DNA from: CAVWUA01 sp963758025
Lineage (GTDB): Bacteria; Planctomycetota; Planctomycetia; Isosphaerales; Isosphaeraceae
DNA length: 64,000 bases
Direction of reading: 5' to 3'
Assembly: GCA_963758025.1 (NCBI GenBank)
Contig: CAVWUA010000006.1
Span: 496,001 to 560,000 of the forward strand
The notes under the pieces are model-generated. The model was not told the DNA's origin and searched no databases. It was given only the letters and a program-made list of their open reading frames with translations. The stretch's first letter is position 1. Every line of letters begins with the position of its first letter. The position numbers and the translations under genes were made by a program. Of this stretch, positions 35,752-45,646 are shown in pieces.

Positions 35752-37155
35752 ATGATCCGATTCGGCGGCCACCATGCCTGGCCCGGCGACCACCTGACCC
35801 GCCGCACGCTGCTCCAGGTCGGCGGCATCAGCGCCCTGGGTCTGAGCCTCCCCCGGCTTCTTCAGGCCGAGACCATTCGCCCGCGCCCGGATGCTCCGGC
35901 ACGCTCGGTCGTCCTGTTCTACCTCATGGGAGGGCAAGGGCAGCTCGATACGTGGGACATGCGGCCCGACGCCCCCGAGGGCATCCGGGGCGAGTTCCGC
36001 CCGATCGCCACGAGCGTTCCCGGCACGCACATCTGCGAGCACCTGCCGCGCCTGGCCCGCCGCGCCGATCGCTATGCCATCATCCGGTCGATGCACCATA
36101 CCTCGACGAACCATAACCCCGGCGCCTATCACGCGTTGACCGCCCAGAAGCCCCGCAAGGACGCCGGCGGCCTGTTCGCCGCGCCGGCGGACTACCCCAA
36201 CCCCGGCGCCGTGGCCTCGACCTTCTTGCCGCACGACCTGCCGATCCCGCCGTTCATCCAGCTCTCGGAGCGGGTCGTCGGCGACAACAACGGCCACATG
36301 CCGGGCACCGGGGCGGGGTTCCTCGGCCCGAGCCACGCGCCGTTCATCGTGACGGGGGACCCGAGCCGGGAAGACTTCTCCCTGAGCGAGCTGACGCTGC
36401 CGGAGGACGTCACCGGCGCCCGCCTGTCGCGCCGGCGCGACCTGCTCGACACGGTCGATCGGCAGCTCGCCATGCTTGGCGACTCCTCCGCCGTGGACCG
36501 TCTCGATATCTTCCGCCGCCGCGCGTACGGCCTGGTGACCTCCAGCCTCGCCCGCAACGCCTTCGCGCTCCAGCAAGAACCCGACGCCCTGCGCGACCGT
36601 TACGGCCGTACGACGCACGGCCAGCGGCTGCTGCTGGCCCGTCGGCTGGTCGAGGCCGGCGTGCGGTTCGTCTCGGTGTACTGGGGAGGACTGCTGAACA
36701 ATCCCGACGACTACTGGGATACCCACAAGAGGGGCTTCACCAAGCAGAAACGGACCTTGCTGCCCGAGTTCGACCAGTGCCTGTCGGCCTTCCTCGATGA
36801 CCTGGACGAGCGGGGTTTGCTCGACACGACCCTCGTGGTCGTCATGGGAGAGTTCGGCCGGACGCCGAAGATCGGTCAGGTCACGGCCAACGCCGGCACC
36901 GATGCCCAGGGACGCGACCACTGGCCCTTCTGCTACTCGATCGTCCTGGCCGGTGGCGGCGTGCGCGGCGGCACCATCGTGGGGAAAGGCGATCGCTATA
37001 CCGCCTATCCGGCCCTCGACCCCCAAACCCCCGACGATCTCAATGCCACGATCTACGGAGCGCTGGGGCTCGACCCATCCACCGAGATGCACGACCTCCT
37101 GAACCGCCCCCTGCCGATCAGCCGGGGCACGCCGATTCAGGCCCTCTTCCAATAG
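35752..37155 (+). CDS. DUF1501 sulfatase-like exported protein
   Basis: 467 residues. The N-terminal LTRRTLLQVGGISALGLSLP is a Tat-type leader. VVLFYLMGGQGQLDTWDMRP, MHHTSTNHNPGAYHALT, VVVMGEFGRTPKI and AQGRDHWPFCYSIVLAGGG are hallmark DUF1501 segments, an alkaline-phosphatase/sulfatase superfamily abundant in planctomycetes. In this phylum such genes often sit beside DUF1549/DUF1553 cytochrome-type partners; none is adjacent here. CAGGAG lies eight bases before the ATG. The catalytic activity is unknown. Confidence 0.92.
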   Translation: MIRFGGHHAWPGDHLTRRTLLQVGGISALGLSLPRLLQAETIRPRPDAPARSVVLFYLMGGQGQLDTWDMRPDAPEGIRGEFRPIATSVPGTHICEHLPRLARRADRYAIIRSMHHTSTNHNPGAYHALTAQKPRKDAGGLFAAPADYPNPGAVASTFLPHDLPIPPFIQLSERVVGDNNGHMPGTGAGFLGPSHAPFIVTGDPSREDFSLSELTLPEDVTGARLSRRRDLLDTVDRQLAMLGDSSAVDRLDIFRRRAYGLVTSSLARNAFALQQEPDALRDRYGRTTHGQRLLLARRLVEAGVRFVSVYWGGLLNNPDDYWDTHKRGFTKQKRTLLPEFDQCLSAFLDDLDERGLLDTTLVVVMGEFGRTPKIGQVTANAGTDAQGRDHWPFCYSIVLAGGGVRGGTIVGKGDRYTAYPALDPQTPDDLNATIYGALGLDPSTEMHDLLNRPLPISRGTPIQALFQ

Positions 37156-37846
37156 TTAAACGGATTCGTTCGATGGCATCTCGCCATACCACGGTAACGT
37201 CGTTTCGCTCGGAATCGTGAGCGAGACGCGCGGAACCGTCTCCCGCCCTGAATGTCCCCTCGCTCGGATCAGTATTCACAGATCACTAAAAAATTCGCGT
37301 TTTGTGTGTGTAATCCGCTGGCTCATGCTGTATTTTGAATCCTCGTGTCACAAATGCAACACGAGAACGTAACACTAATGCAACAGCAATCGCCCGATCA
37401 TGGTATTTGGGATGGTTGCGTGGATGATTGCGCTTTTTAAAGCTTCGCCGTGCGAATCAGGTTCGGGATCGAACCCTGAGCGGTTGACGGGGCAGGAAGC
37501 GGGAGAGAACGCCTGGCTTTCTCTCACTATAGCTTCGTTTTTTAGCGGTTGCAGACTGTTGCGAGCGTTATTTTTAGAGACTTCTGCCGTGCCGTTCCCT
37601 CCCTTCCTGGCACAGATCCGGCGGTAGGGTTTCAGGAACGCGGAGAGACAAAGTCCACGGATGGCATCCGTTTTGCTAACGTCGATGCGGCGAGCGGAAC
37701 GGAACGCGGACGGAGGGAGCGGAATGGCCGGGCGAATTTGGAGTACGAGTGGCGGAATTGTTCGTGGATTCCGATCGGAATGATGAACGCGGGCCGTTAT
37801 TGATGTTGATCTCGGCCTGTCACGCTCGTCGTTGAGAAAATCGCCC
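37156..37846. other. 691-bp intergenic region
   Basis: No convincing gene. Base composition is lower in GC than the flanks around 37280-37440, and TCAGGTTCG to CGAACCCTGA (about 37457-37479) forms a small hairpin. A long open frame on the minus strand here lacks codon bias and any recognisable domain. Confidence 0.4.
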
Positions 37847-38737
37847 ATGCATTCGGCTATCGCTGCGTTTCTGGACTATCTGCGCAACGAACGAAAGGCG
37901 TCGCCGCACACGTTACGCTCCTATGGCGACGACCTCTCCCTGTTCGCGCAGTATCTCGAAGAGACCCTGGGGCCGGAAGCCGACCCGGCGGACGCCGACG
38001 CCCGGCGTTTGCGAGCATATTCGGCCTGGTTGAGCAGCCGGGGCTACGCCCCGAGCACGATCGCTCGCCGCCTGGCCAGTCTGCGGTCGTTCTACCGCTA
38101 TCATCGGCGCCAGGGGTCGGTGACCACGGACCCCGCCGGCGGCCTGCGGAATCCGAAGCAGCCGAAGCGCTTGCCTCACCCGCTCCGGGTCGAGGAGGTC
38201 ATCCGGTTCCTGGAGGCGATCCCGACGGCCGACGCCGCCGGCCTGCGCGATCGGACGATGTTCGAGACCCTCTACGGCGGCGGCCTGCGGGTCGGGGAAC
38301 TGGTCGGGCTGGACGTGCCGGATATCGACTTCGACCAGGAACTCGTCCGCGTGCGGGGCAAGGGCCGGCGCGAGCGGCTCTGCCCGCTGGGGGCCGAGGC
38401 CATGAGCTGGCTCGGCCGCTGGCTCCCCCGACGCGAACCCTCCAGCCCCGACCAGAAGGCCGTTTTCCTCAATCGCTACGGCAACCGCCTGACCGCCCGG
38501 AGCGTCGGACGCATCTTCCATGAACGCCTGGTCGGTCTGGACCTCGACCCAGCCTCCAGCCCCCACTCGCTCCGGCATAGCTTCGCCACCCATCTGCTCG
38601 ATCGGGGGGCCGACCTGCGGAGCGTGCAGGAACTCCTCGGACACCGTCGCCTGACCACCACCCAGATTTACACCCATGTTACCCAGGAGCGTTTGCTCGA
38701 TGTCTATCAGTCGGCTCACCCGCGGGCACGCCAGTAA
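37847..38737 (+). CDS. xerC: Tyrosine recombinase, XerC/XerD type
   Basis: 296 residues, normal for Xer. The N-terminal SAM-like core-binding domain (AIAAFLDYLRNERKASPHTL) precedes the catalytic domain with Arg in TLYGGGLRVGELVGLD, Lys in VRGKGRRER, HxxR in SPHSLRHSFATHLLDRG, His in ELLGHRRLTTTQIY and the nucleophile Tyr in QIYTHV. It resolves chromosome dimers at dif; XerC versus XerD cannot be told by eye. No attachment site or phage genes adjoin, so a housekeeping role is favoured. The ATG at 37847 was chosen over the TTG at 37832. Confidence 0.88.
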   Translation: MHSAIAAFLDYLRNERKASPHTLRSYGDDLSLFAQYLEETLGPEADPADADARRLRAYSAWLSSRGYAPSTIARRLASLRSFYRYHRRQGSVTTDPAGGLRNPKQPKRLPHPLRVEEVIRFLEAIPTADAAGLRDRTMFETLYGGGLRVGELVGLDVPDIDFDQELVRVRGKGRRERLCPLGAEAMSWLGRWLPRREPSSPDQKAVFLNRYGNRLTARSVGRIFHERLVGLDLDPASSPHSLRHSFATHLLDRGADLRSVQELLGHRRLTTTQIYTHVTQERLLDVYQSAHPRARQ

Positions 38738-39021
38738 AACCAAAATCCCGATTGGCCCTGACACCTCCAGAACAAAAACCGCGGTTACGTCGCAATTTTG
38801 ACGTGGATCCATGCATGATGTATATCCCTCTTGGTCTGCTGCAGGTCCACTGCAAACCGTCAAGCGGCTGCCGATCGCAGGCGATCGAGGATGAATTCCT
38901 GCGTGACCACCGCGACACGAGATCGATGCCTGGGTGCATACCTCCAATCGTCTCTACCCACTTTCAGGGATGACGGTTTGGCCCCCGACCTGGCCCAGGC
39001 GGGTGCCTCGACACAGAAGTG

Positions 39022-40560
39022 ATGACTCCCATGACCCACACCCGTGTCTTGATCGTTCATCCCGAGGCGCCGGCACGTGCGCTGATGACCTCCATGCTCC
39101 AGACGATGGGCTTCCACATCGACCAGGCGGAGAGTGACCGGATCGCGGTGCGCATGCTGGAGCAAACCGCGGCGGATCTGGTGCTCACCTACTCCGACCT
39201 GGACGATCCCGACGCCATGGAGTTCCTGGCGTACCAACGTCGCAAGCATCCGGAGACGCCGCTGATCCTCCTCTACTCGGGCGATCACTGCGAGCGTCTG
39301 CGCGAGGCGACCCAGTGGGGCGTGGACTCCGCCTTGCGGTTCCCCATGCCAGCCACGCAATTGCGAGCGGCCGTCGCCCAGGCCCTGGGGCCGGAGAAGT
39401 CGCAGGCGGCCGCCCCGCCACAACGGTCCACAACGACGGTTCGGACCGACAACGGCACTTTCCCCACGTCGGCGAACGTCTCACGGCACCATGACGGCTT
39501 CGCCCACCTTCCGAGCAACGGCGTTCCCACGAAAACGACGGCCTCCCGCGGGGTCGAGTCCGCCCAATGGCTCGGCGAGGGTTTCGCGGAATTGCGGCAG
39601 GCGCTGGACCTGGCCGAGTCGCTGGCTCCGACCTCGCTTCCGGTCCTCATCGAGGCCGAGCCGGGAACGGGAAAATCGTTGATTGCCCGGACCTTGCACG
39701 AGCGAGGTCCCCGCGCCCCCCGGCCGTTCGTCGAGCTGAACTGCGCTTCGATGTCGGAAGACGTCCTGGATGTCGAGCTGTTTGGCCGGATGGACGAGAG
39801 GGGCCGCGAGCGGCCGGGAAACATCGCCAAGGCGTCCGGGGGCACGCTCCTGCTCGACGCGATCGACGCTCTCTCCCCGGAACTTCAACTCCGGCTCCTG
39901 CGGCTCCTCCAGGTGGGCGAGTACGAACCGATCGGCGCCCGGAACTCGCTCCGCGCCGATGTGCGCCTGGTCGTGGCGACGAAAGCGGATCTCTTTCAAC
40001 TGGCCGATCAGGGGCGGTTCTGCCGCGAGCTGGCTCAGCGCCTGGGCACCGTCACGCTCAAGCTGCCGGAGCTTCGCCAACACGCGACGGTGATCGAACG
40101 GCTGGCGGAACACTTCCGCGCCAGGTATGCCCGCGAGCTTCATAAGGACGTGATCGCCTTCTCACCCGAGGCTCGGGAGAAACTGCGGCAGCATAGCTGG
40201 CCGGGCAACATCCGGGAGCTGGAGCACGTCGTCGAACATGCCGTGGTGCTCTGCCGGGGCCGCATGATCGAGCCGGAGCACCTGGTTCTGGACGCGCCGA
40301 CGATGCGATTGCCGAAACTTAATCCGGCCCCCGCGCCAGCCGCCGCGCCGGGACCGAGGCGATCCGCTCCGTCCCACGACATCGTTCCCTTGAAGGAAGC
40401 GCTGGAAGCCCCGGAGAAGCAGATCATCCTCCAGGCCCTGGAGGCCCTGAACTGGAACCGTCAGGAGACCGCCCGCGTTCTCGATATCAACCGGACGACG
40501 CTCTACAAGAAGATGAAGAAGTACGACCTGTTATACGACGAGCCGGTCTGGGCCAACTGA
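39022..40560 (+). CDS. Degenerate NtrC-like regulator (receiver-AAA-Fis)
   Basis: 512 residues. A receiver-like domain (about 8-125) lacks the phosphoacceptor: LVLTYSDLDDPDAM has Tyr where Asp belongs, and the KP loop reads LRFPMP. The AAA+ domain (about 180-420) has Walker A EAEPGTGKSLIA and VELNCASM, but ELFGRMDERGRERPGNIAKA replaces the ELFGHEKGAFTGA segment that contacts sigma-54, and Walker B reads LLLDAID without the Glu. WPGNIRELEHVVEHAV and a Fis-type HTH (NWNRQETARVLDINRTTLYK) are intact. It therefore probably binds DNA without activating sigma-54 in the usual way. The ATG at 39022 was chosen over the GTG at 39019. Confidence 0.88.
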   Translation: MTPMTHTRVLIVHPEAPARALMTSMLQTMGFHIDQAESDRIAVRMLEQTAADLVLTYSDLDDPDAMEFLAYQRRKHPETPLILLYSGDHCERLREATQWGVDSALRFPMPATQLRAAVAQALGPEKSQAAAPPQRSTTTVRTDNGTFPTSANVSRHHDGFAHLPSNGVPTKTTASRGVESAQWLGEGFAELRQALDLAESLAPTSLPVLIEAEPGTGKSLIARTLHERGPRAPRPFVELNCASMSEDVLDVELFGRMDERGRERPGNIAKASGGTLLLDAIDALSPELQLRLLRLLQVGEYEPIGARNSLRADVRLVVATKADLFQLADQGRFCRELAQRLGTVTLKLPELRQHATVIERLAEHFRARYARELHKDVIAFSPEAREKLRQHSWPGNIRELEHVVEHAVVLCRGRMIEPEHLVLDAPTMRLPKLNPAPAPAAAPGPRRSAPSHDIVPLKEALEAPEKQIILQALEALNWNRQETARVLDINRTTLYKKMKKYDLLYDEPVWAN

Positions 40561-40605
40561 ATCATCCCCCTTGAGCGTTCGTTGGCCCAGACCTTCTCTC
40601 CGGAA

Positions 40606-40651
40606 CGCGGCCCACCGGAACCACGGTCATGCGTGGTTCCGGTGGGCCGCG
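40606..40651. terminator. Bidirectional 20-bp perfect hairpin
   Basis: CGCGGCCCACCGGAACCACG (40606-40625) pairs perfectly with 40632-40651 around a 6-base loop. It lies between the convergent NtrC-like and PNPOx-like genes. T-runs are short on both sides. Confidence 0.75.
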
Positions 40652-40669
40652 AACGTTTCCAGGGATGGT

Positions 40670-41218
40670 TCAGGGGTTCCGTTCCTCGACCTGCCAGCCT
40701 CCCTCCGCGCTCCATTGCCGACGGCGGTGCGGGTGGGGGTTCAGGTCCAGATGCTCGACCCGGCTCGGCCGGAGCACCAGCACGTCGAACGAATCCGGGA
40801 CGGCGGCCTCGGCGGGGATCGTCGCGGGAAAGGCGTCCTCATCTGGCGTGCGGGGATGGTTCGGGAACGGCCAGGCGAACAGGGCACGCGAGGCGCTGGA
40901 AACCTCGCGCCAGAGGGCGGCCCGGCGGTCGTCGCCTGGGGCGAGGATCTCGATCATCCCCGCAATGCGGAACTGCACGCGGAGGGAGGGGAGCCAGAAG
41001 GCGACCTCGGCGGCGGGGTTCTCGCGGAGTTGCTGGTTCTTCGCGCTGCGCGCGTCGCTGGCGACCCAGAGCGAGCCGTCCGGCTCGATGCGGCGGCAGA
41101 CGACGTGCCGGACCCACGGCCTCCCCTCGGCGTCGGCGGTCGCCAGCGCGGCGATGGGGGGCCTGGGGCCGAACTCACGGTCGAGGGCCTCTCGAAGTTC
41201 GGCGATCCAGGCGTCCAA
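40670..41218 (-). CDS. PNPOx-like FMN-binding protein
   Basis: 182 residues. It has the split-barrel flavin fold of pyridoxamine-phosphate-oxidase-like proteins: PIAALATADAEGRPWVRHVV, LWVASDARSAKNQQLREN, AEVAFWLPSLRVQFRIAG and FDVLVLRPSRVEHLDL. The Alr4036-like arrangement suggests an FMN-dependent oxidoreductase rather than PdxH. It starts with TTG at 41218 with GAGAG upstream, 40 bp after the ilvB stop in the same direction, so the two may be cotranscribed. Substrate unknown. Confidence 0.75.
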   Translation of the reverse strand: MDAWIAELREALDREFGPRPPIAALATADAEGRPWVRHVVCRRIEPDGSLWVASDARSAKNQQLRENPAAEVAFWLPSLRVQFRIAGMIEILAPGDDRRAALWREVSSASRALFAWPFPNHPRTPDEDAFPATIPAEAAVPDSFDVLVLRPSRVEHLDLNPHPHRRRQWSAEGGWQVEERNP

Positions 41219-41258
41219 ATGGCGACTCTCTTCCGCCTCTCTCTCGGAACCGGCGCGG

Positions 41259-43036
41259 TCAGCTCTTGATGATGTCGCGAACGGTCGCTCCGGCGGGGAT
41301 CATCGGCAGGACGTGCTCCTGGTACGGGACGAGGACGTCGAGCACGTACGGGCCATCGTGCGCGATCATTTCCTTGAGGGCGTCCTCGACCTCCGCCTTG
41401 TTGCGGACCTGCCGGGCCTTGACGCCGAAGCCCCTTGGCGATGGTCACGAAGTCGGGATAGGTGACCTCGGGCAAGGCGCCGGTCCCCTGGCCGGTGGCC
41501 TCGGGGTGGTCGACCGGGCCGAGGTACGTGTGGGCGCGGTTGCCGGCGTGGAACCGGTCCTCCCACTGCACGACCATGCCGAGGTGCTGGTTGTTCAGCA
41601 CGATCACCTTGACCGGCAGGTTCTCGCAGAAGACGGTGCCGAGTTCCTGGATGTTCATCAGGAAGCTGCCGTCGCCGTCGATATCGACGACCAGCTTGCC
41701 GGGGCAACCGGCCTGCGCCCCCATCGCGGCGGGGAGGCCGAAGCCCATCGAGCCGAGGCCGCCGGAGGTGATCCACGTGCGGGGGTTCTTGAACCGGGTC
41801 CACTGCGCGGCCCACATCTGGTGCTGGCCGACGCCGGTCGTCATGACGAACTCGCCCTTGGTCAGCTCGGAGAACTTGTCGATGACGTACTGCGGCATGA
41901 TCGCGTCGTCGCGCTGGTCGTAGGTCATCGGGTCGGCTTCGCGCCAGGCGTCGATCTGCTGGTGCCACTCGCGGTAATCCCCCGGCTCGACGCGCGGGTT
42001 GATGGCGTCGAGGAAGGTCTTCACGTCGCTGTGGATGGCGATGTGCGCGGCCTTGTTCTTGTTGATCTCCGAGGCGTCGATATCGACGTGGACGATCCGG
42101 CCGTGCTTGGCGAACTCGCTGAGCTTGCCCGTCACGCGGTCGTCGAACCGCACGCCGAGGGCCAGCAGGAGGTCGGCGTCGTTGATCGCGTAGTTGGAAT
42201 AGACCGTGCCGTGCATGCCGAGCATCCCGAGCGACAGGTAATGCTCGCTGGGCATCGAGCCGAGCCCTTGCAGGGTCATGGCGACGGGGATCTTGGTCTT
42301 CTCGGCGAACGTCCGCAGCGATTCCGCCGCGCCGCTGGCGACGACGCCGCCGCCGCAGTAGATGATCGGCTTCTTGCTCGCCTTGATGGCGGCGACGACC
42401 TGCTCGATCTGCTCGGGGGTGGGGCCGGCGGGCAGCCGGTAGCCGGGCAGGTCCATCGGCACGTCGTAGTCCGGGTCGGGCACGAGCGTGTTCTGGATGT
42501 CCTTGGGCACGTCGATCAGGACCGGCCCGGGCCGGCCGGTGCTGGCGATGTGGAACGCCTCCTTGACGACGCGGGCCATGTCGCGGGCGCTCTGCACCAG
42601 GTAGTGGTGCTTGGTGATCGCCCGGCAGACCTCGACCATCGGCGTTTCCTGGAAGGCGTCGGTGCCGATGACCTTCGTCGGGACCTGCCCGGTGATGGCG
42701 ACGATCGGCAGGCTATCGAGTCTTGGCGTCGGCCAGGCCGGTGACGAGGTTCAAGGCCCCCGGGCCGGAGGTGGCCATCACCACGCCCGGCTTGCCCGTG
42801 GCGCGGGCGTACCCTTCGGCCGCGAAGATGCCGCCCTGCTCGTGCCGGGGGAGGATCGTGCGGACCTGGTCGCGGAACCGGGTGAGCGCCTGGTGCATCG
42901 GCATGCTCGCTCCGCCCGGGTAGGCGAAGATGACCTCGACCCCGTGCCGTACCAGCGATTCGACCAGCACATCGGCGGCGGTCTGGGGTTTGCGCTGAAC
43001 GGTCGTTTCGGTACGGCGGTCGTCGATGGTGGCCAC
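41259..43036 (-). CDS. ilvB: Acetolactate synthase large subunit (frameshifted)
   Basis: About 590 residues. It condenses two pyruvate molecules, or pyruvate and 2-ketobutyrate, in branched-chain amino-acid synthesis. TPP-enzyme signatures are EVIFAYPGGASMPMHQAL, ILPRHEQGGIFAAEGYARAT (with the catalytic Glu), MATSGPGALNLVTGLADA, and the C-terminal GDGSFLMNIQELGT, the GDGx(n)N motif binding Mg-TPP. It ends VRDIIKS. Frame changes near 42718 and 41430. The GTG start at 43036 follows GAGGGAG. No ilvN regulatory subunit lies downstream, and an ISKra4-type element is inserted 130 bp upstream. Confidence 0.92.
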
Positions 43037-43173
43037 TTCGGGTCTCCCTCTTGGAGCTACACAAGCCCACGGAACGGATACGGAGTCCGGCTGCGATTGC
43101 GTCAGCCGCAACCGTCCATTTTATGCAACGTCCCCCCGGCAAAACAACCGCATCTCCGATGATTCGGGTGGAA

Positions 43174-44917
43174 GGGCGCACGACATGGTTTGCAGCACCA
43201 AGCGGACCCATGCTATCTTGCCGATCGGAGTTCGGGGCTTTCGGTCAGTTCCTGCGCTACTTTGGAGAGGGCGGCGAGAATGGGTAAGGACGTTGCCGAG
43301 ATTCGGAAGGAATTTCACCCACGCTTGAGCCAGGTCGCCCGAGAACTGGCCAGAGAACTTTACCCCGACGGCCTGCCGCGGGGCACCAAGTTCTCGGAAC
43401 TGGAAGCCGTCGCCGCGGCGCTGGGCGACGAGATGGCCAGGCAACTCATCGAGGTCAATGTCCAGGAGCAGGCGGACGACTGGCCCGAGGAGCAACTGGG
43501 CGAATGTCCCGTCTGCGGCGGGGCGGCCCGAAAGGCACCCGACGAGCCCCGCGTGCTCACCACCACGCGGGGCGAGGTCGCCTGGAAGGAACGCGTCGCC
43601 AACTGCCCCCGCTGCCGGCGGGCTTTTTCCCCCTCAAAATCAGGCGTTGGGCCTTGACCATTCCGGGTTCAGCCCACGCGTCCAGCAGAAGGTCGTCCAT
43701 GCCGGCGTCAACAGCCTTTCCTATTCGCAGGCGTCCCGCGATCTCGCCGAACTCTCGGACCTGGACATCAAGCCCAAGCCGGTTGAGCGGCTCGTCAGGA
43801 AGATCGGCCGGGAGCGGATCGACCAACGTGACGCCGCCGTCGCGGCACACCAGCGGCTTCCCCTCATGGCCAAGGACGTCGTTGCCGACCCGAAGCGGCC
43901 CTCTCCGCAGGTGGCGATGGCCTCGGTCGACGGCGGCCGGATGCAGATCCGCACGGACCCGTCGGGGCCGCATCAGGAAAGCCACTGGCGGGAGTCGAAA
44001 GTCGCGGTCCTGGAGACCTACCAGAGCGTGGTCCATCCCGCCGATCCCGACCCCGACGTGCCGCGGTGTTTCCTCGACCTGAAGCGGACCAAGGAGATGG
44101 TGCGTGGCCTGGGCCACGACCTGCCGGTCGGGCTGGAGTTCGGGGCCAAAGCCACGGGCCAAGAACGGGACGAGGTATCCCCGCAGGGGCGGGATCGCCC
44201 GCCTCGTCCGGGCCGTCCCAAGCGACTGGTCCGTAGCGTCCTGGCGAGCCGAAAGAGCAGCGACGAATTCGGCCCGATGATGCATCAGGCGGCCTGGGAG
44301 CGGAACTTCTTCGGGGCCACTCGCAAGGCATTCCTGGGCGACGGTCTGGCGGTGAACTGGACGATCCAGCGGCGGCATTTCGCGTCCTTCACGCCGATCC
44401 TCGACTTCGTGCATGCCCTGAGCTACGTGTTCGCGGCGGCGTTCGCGGGGCGTCCGCAGGACGAGGGGGAGGCGTTCTACACGCGTTGGATCCAGGCCGT
44501 CTGGTCGGGGCAGGTGACGACGATCTTGAGCCAGTTGGAGACGCGTTCCGCGGAATTGGGGCCGCCGCCCCAGGGGTGCGCCGACAGCGACCCTCGGAAG
44601 CTGGTCTTCGAGTCGTTGCGTTACCTGAAGAACAACGCCGACCGCATGCGTTATGACGCCTACCGCCGCCAAGGTCTGCCGATCATGACCAGCGCCGTGG
44701 AGTCGGTGATCAAGATGATGAACAAACGGGTCAAGGGGAGTGAGAAGTTCTGGTCGGAGCCCGGCGCAGAGGCGATCCTCCAGTTGCGGGCGGACTCGCT
44801 GGGCGAGACCGAGACCATGAGCCGATTCTGGCTCGGGCGCGAGGCCCAAGCCAGCGGCCATCGCTCTTACCGGCACGCCGCCTGAACATTCGTTACTTCA
44901 AACCACGTCGTGCGCCC
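43174..44917 (+). mobile_element. ISKra4-type insertion sequence, 1,744 bp
   Basis: Terminal inverted repeats of 22 bp match at 20 positions: GGGCGCACGACATGGTTTGC.. at 43174-43195 and the complement of 44896-44917. Flanking it are perfect 8-bp direct repeats GGGTGGAA at 43166-43173 and 44918-44925, the target duplication. The intact ends and duplication indicate recent insertion, upstream of ilvB and before a small lipoprotein gene. Confidence 0.92.
43280..44885 (+). CDS. ISKra4-family transposase (frameshifted)
   Basis: About 535 residues joined across a frame change near 43630, in a T5C5 run. The first part holds a zinc-ribbon pair, CPVCGGAARKAP and NCPRCRRAF. The second holds PRVQQKVVHAGVNSLSYSQA, LSDLDIKPKPVERLVRKIG, MASVDGGRMQIRTD (DDE Asp), ILDFVHALSYVFAAAF and RMRYDAYRRQGLPIMTSAVE (region of the catalytic Glu), all typical of ISKra4 transposases. 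Given the fresh target duplication, the frame break is probably a sequencing error. Confidence 0.88.
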
Positions 44918-44967
44918 GGGTGGAAGATCCGGTGACGAGGGGAGGGTAGGGCGACGGGGGCGTCTCC

Positions 44968-45207
44968 TCAGGGCTCCTCCACCCCTTGCGTCACGTCCGA
45001 GCCTTCGCCGATGGTCACGTCCGACTCATCCGCCACGCCACTCGTGACCGAGCCGCCGGTTCCCTCCACGTCCTCGGTACCGACGACGGTCGATCCGTTC
45101 GTCCCCATTCCGTTGCCGACCGCGTCGCTGGCGTCGTCACCACATCCGGCCGCCAGGACCAGGACCGACAGGAGCATTCCGACTCGCATTGAGGTTGTCC
45201 GGGTCAT
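44968..45207 (-). CDS. Small secreted lipoprotein
   Basis: 79 residues. MRVGMLLSVLVLAAGCGDD is a type II signal peptide with lipobox LAAGC; the mature part is acidic and rich in Gly, Ser, Thr and Val without structure motifs. Start at 45207, or the ATG at 45189. It ends about 40 bp from the right flank of the insertion sequence and follows the CsbD gene in the same direction across a terminator hairpin. Role unknown. Confidence 0.7.
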   Translation of the reverse strand: MTRTTSMRVGMLLSVLVLAAGCGDDASDAVGNGMGTNGSTVVGTEDVEGTGGSVTSGVADESDVTIGEGSDVTQGVEEP

Positions 45208-45241
45208 GGTTTGACACTCCGCATTCCTCTTGGATGAAGAG

Positions 45242-45288
45242 AAACCCCGTCCGCGGGCGATCCGGGGGCGGATCGTCGGACGGGGGTT
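45242..45288 (-). terminator. Terminator after csbD
   Basis: CCCCGTCCG (45245-45253) pairs with CGGACGGGG (45277-45285), and an inner CGATCC/GGATCG extends the stem. On the minus strand it is followed by TTTC. It separates the CsbD and lipoprotein genes. Confidence 0.65.
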
Positions 45289-45313
45289 CCTCGGTTAGAC
45301 CTCGACAACGGGA

Positions 45314-45511
45314 TCAATGCTTGTTTTCGAACTCCGAGACCTGCTTCTCCGCTTCCTCGCGAGCGATACCGTAGCGCTCCTGGATCTTGCCCACCAGCTC
45401 CTCGCGCTTGCCCTCGATCTTGTCGAGGTCGTCATCGGTCAGGTCGCCCCAGGCCTGCCGCACGTTCCCCTTGAACTGTTTCCAGTTGCCTTTGACTTGA
45501 TCCCAGTTCAT
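45314..45511 (-). CDS. CsbD-family stress protein
   Basis: 65 residues: MNWDQVKGNWKQFKGNVRQA, then WGDLTDDDLDKIEGKREELV and IQERYGIAREEAEKQV, the full CsbD signature. CsbD proteins are small, very hydrophilic, general-stress-induced proteins of unclear mechanism. GAGGAG lies seven bases before the ATG at 45511, which fixes the start. Confidence 0.93.
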   Translation of the reverse strand: MNWDQVKGNWKQFKGNVRQAWGDLTDDDLDKIEGKREELVGKIQERYGIAREEAEKQVSEFENKH

Positions 45512-45646
45512 CCGTTCACTCCTCACGAAAGGTTGGATTGGAGTTGCCGTGATTCACTTCCCTTCACGTCTTGACGGCAAACCCCATACCAAATCTCTCG
45601 TCAGAGCGACCTCAAGCTTGGAAGCTTGCTCGGCTCGTGCCCCCCT

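Noticed and set aside
37440..37490. Possible tRNA (GGTTCGGGATCGAACC)
   Set aside because: The segment forms a simple hairpin; no acceptor stem, anticodon arm or conserved D-loop could be placed around it.
37375..37848. 157-codon minus-strand frame upstream of the recombinase
   Set aside because: No recognisable motif, no ribosome-binding site, and composition unlike the neighbouring genes; treated as noncoding.
43620..43640. Programmed frameshift in the ISKra4-type transposase
   Set aside because: The family normally has one open frame and the site is a T5C5 run in an assembly full of indels; no classical slippery heptamer with a downstream structure was evident.
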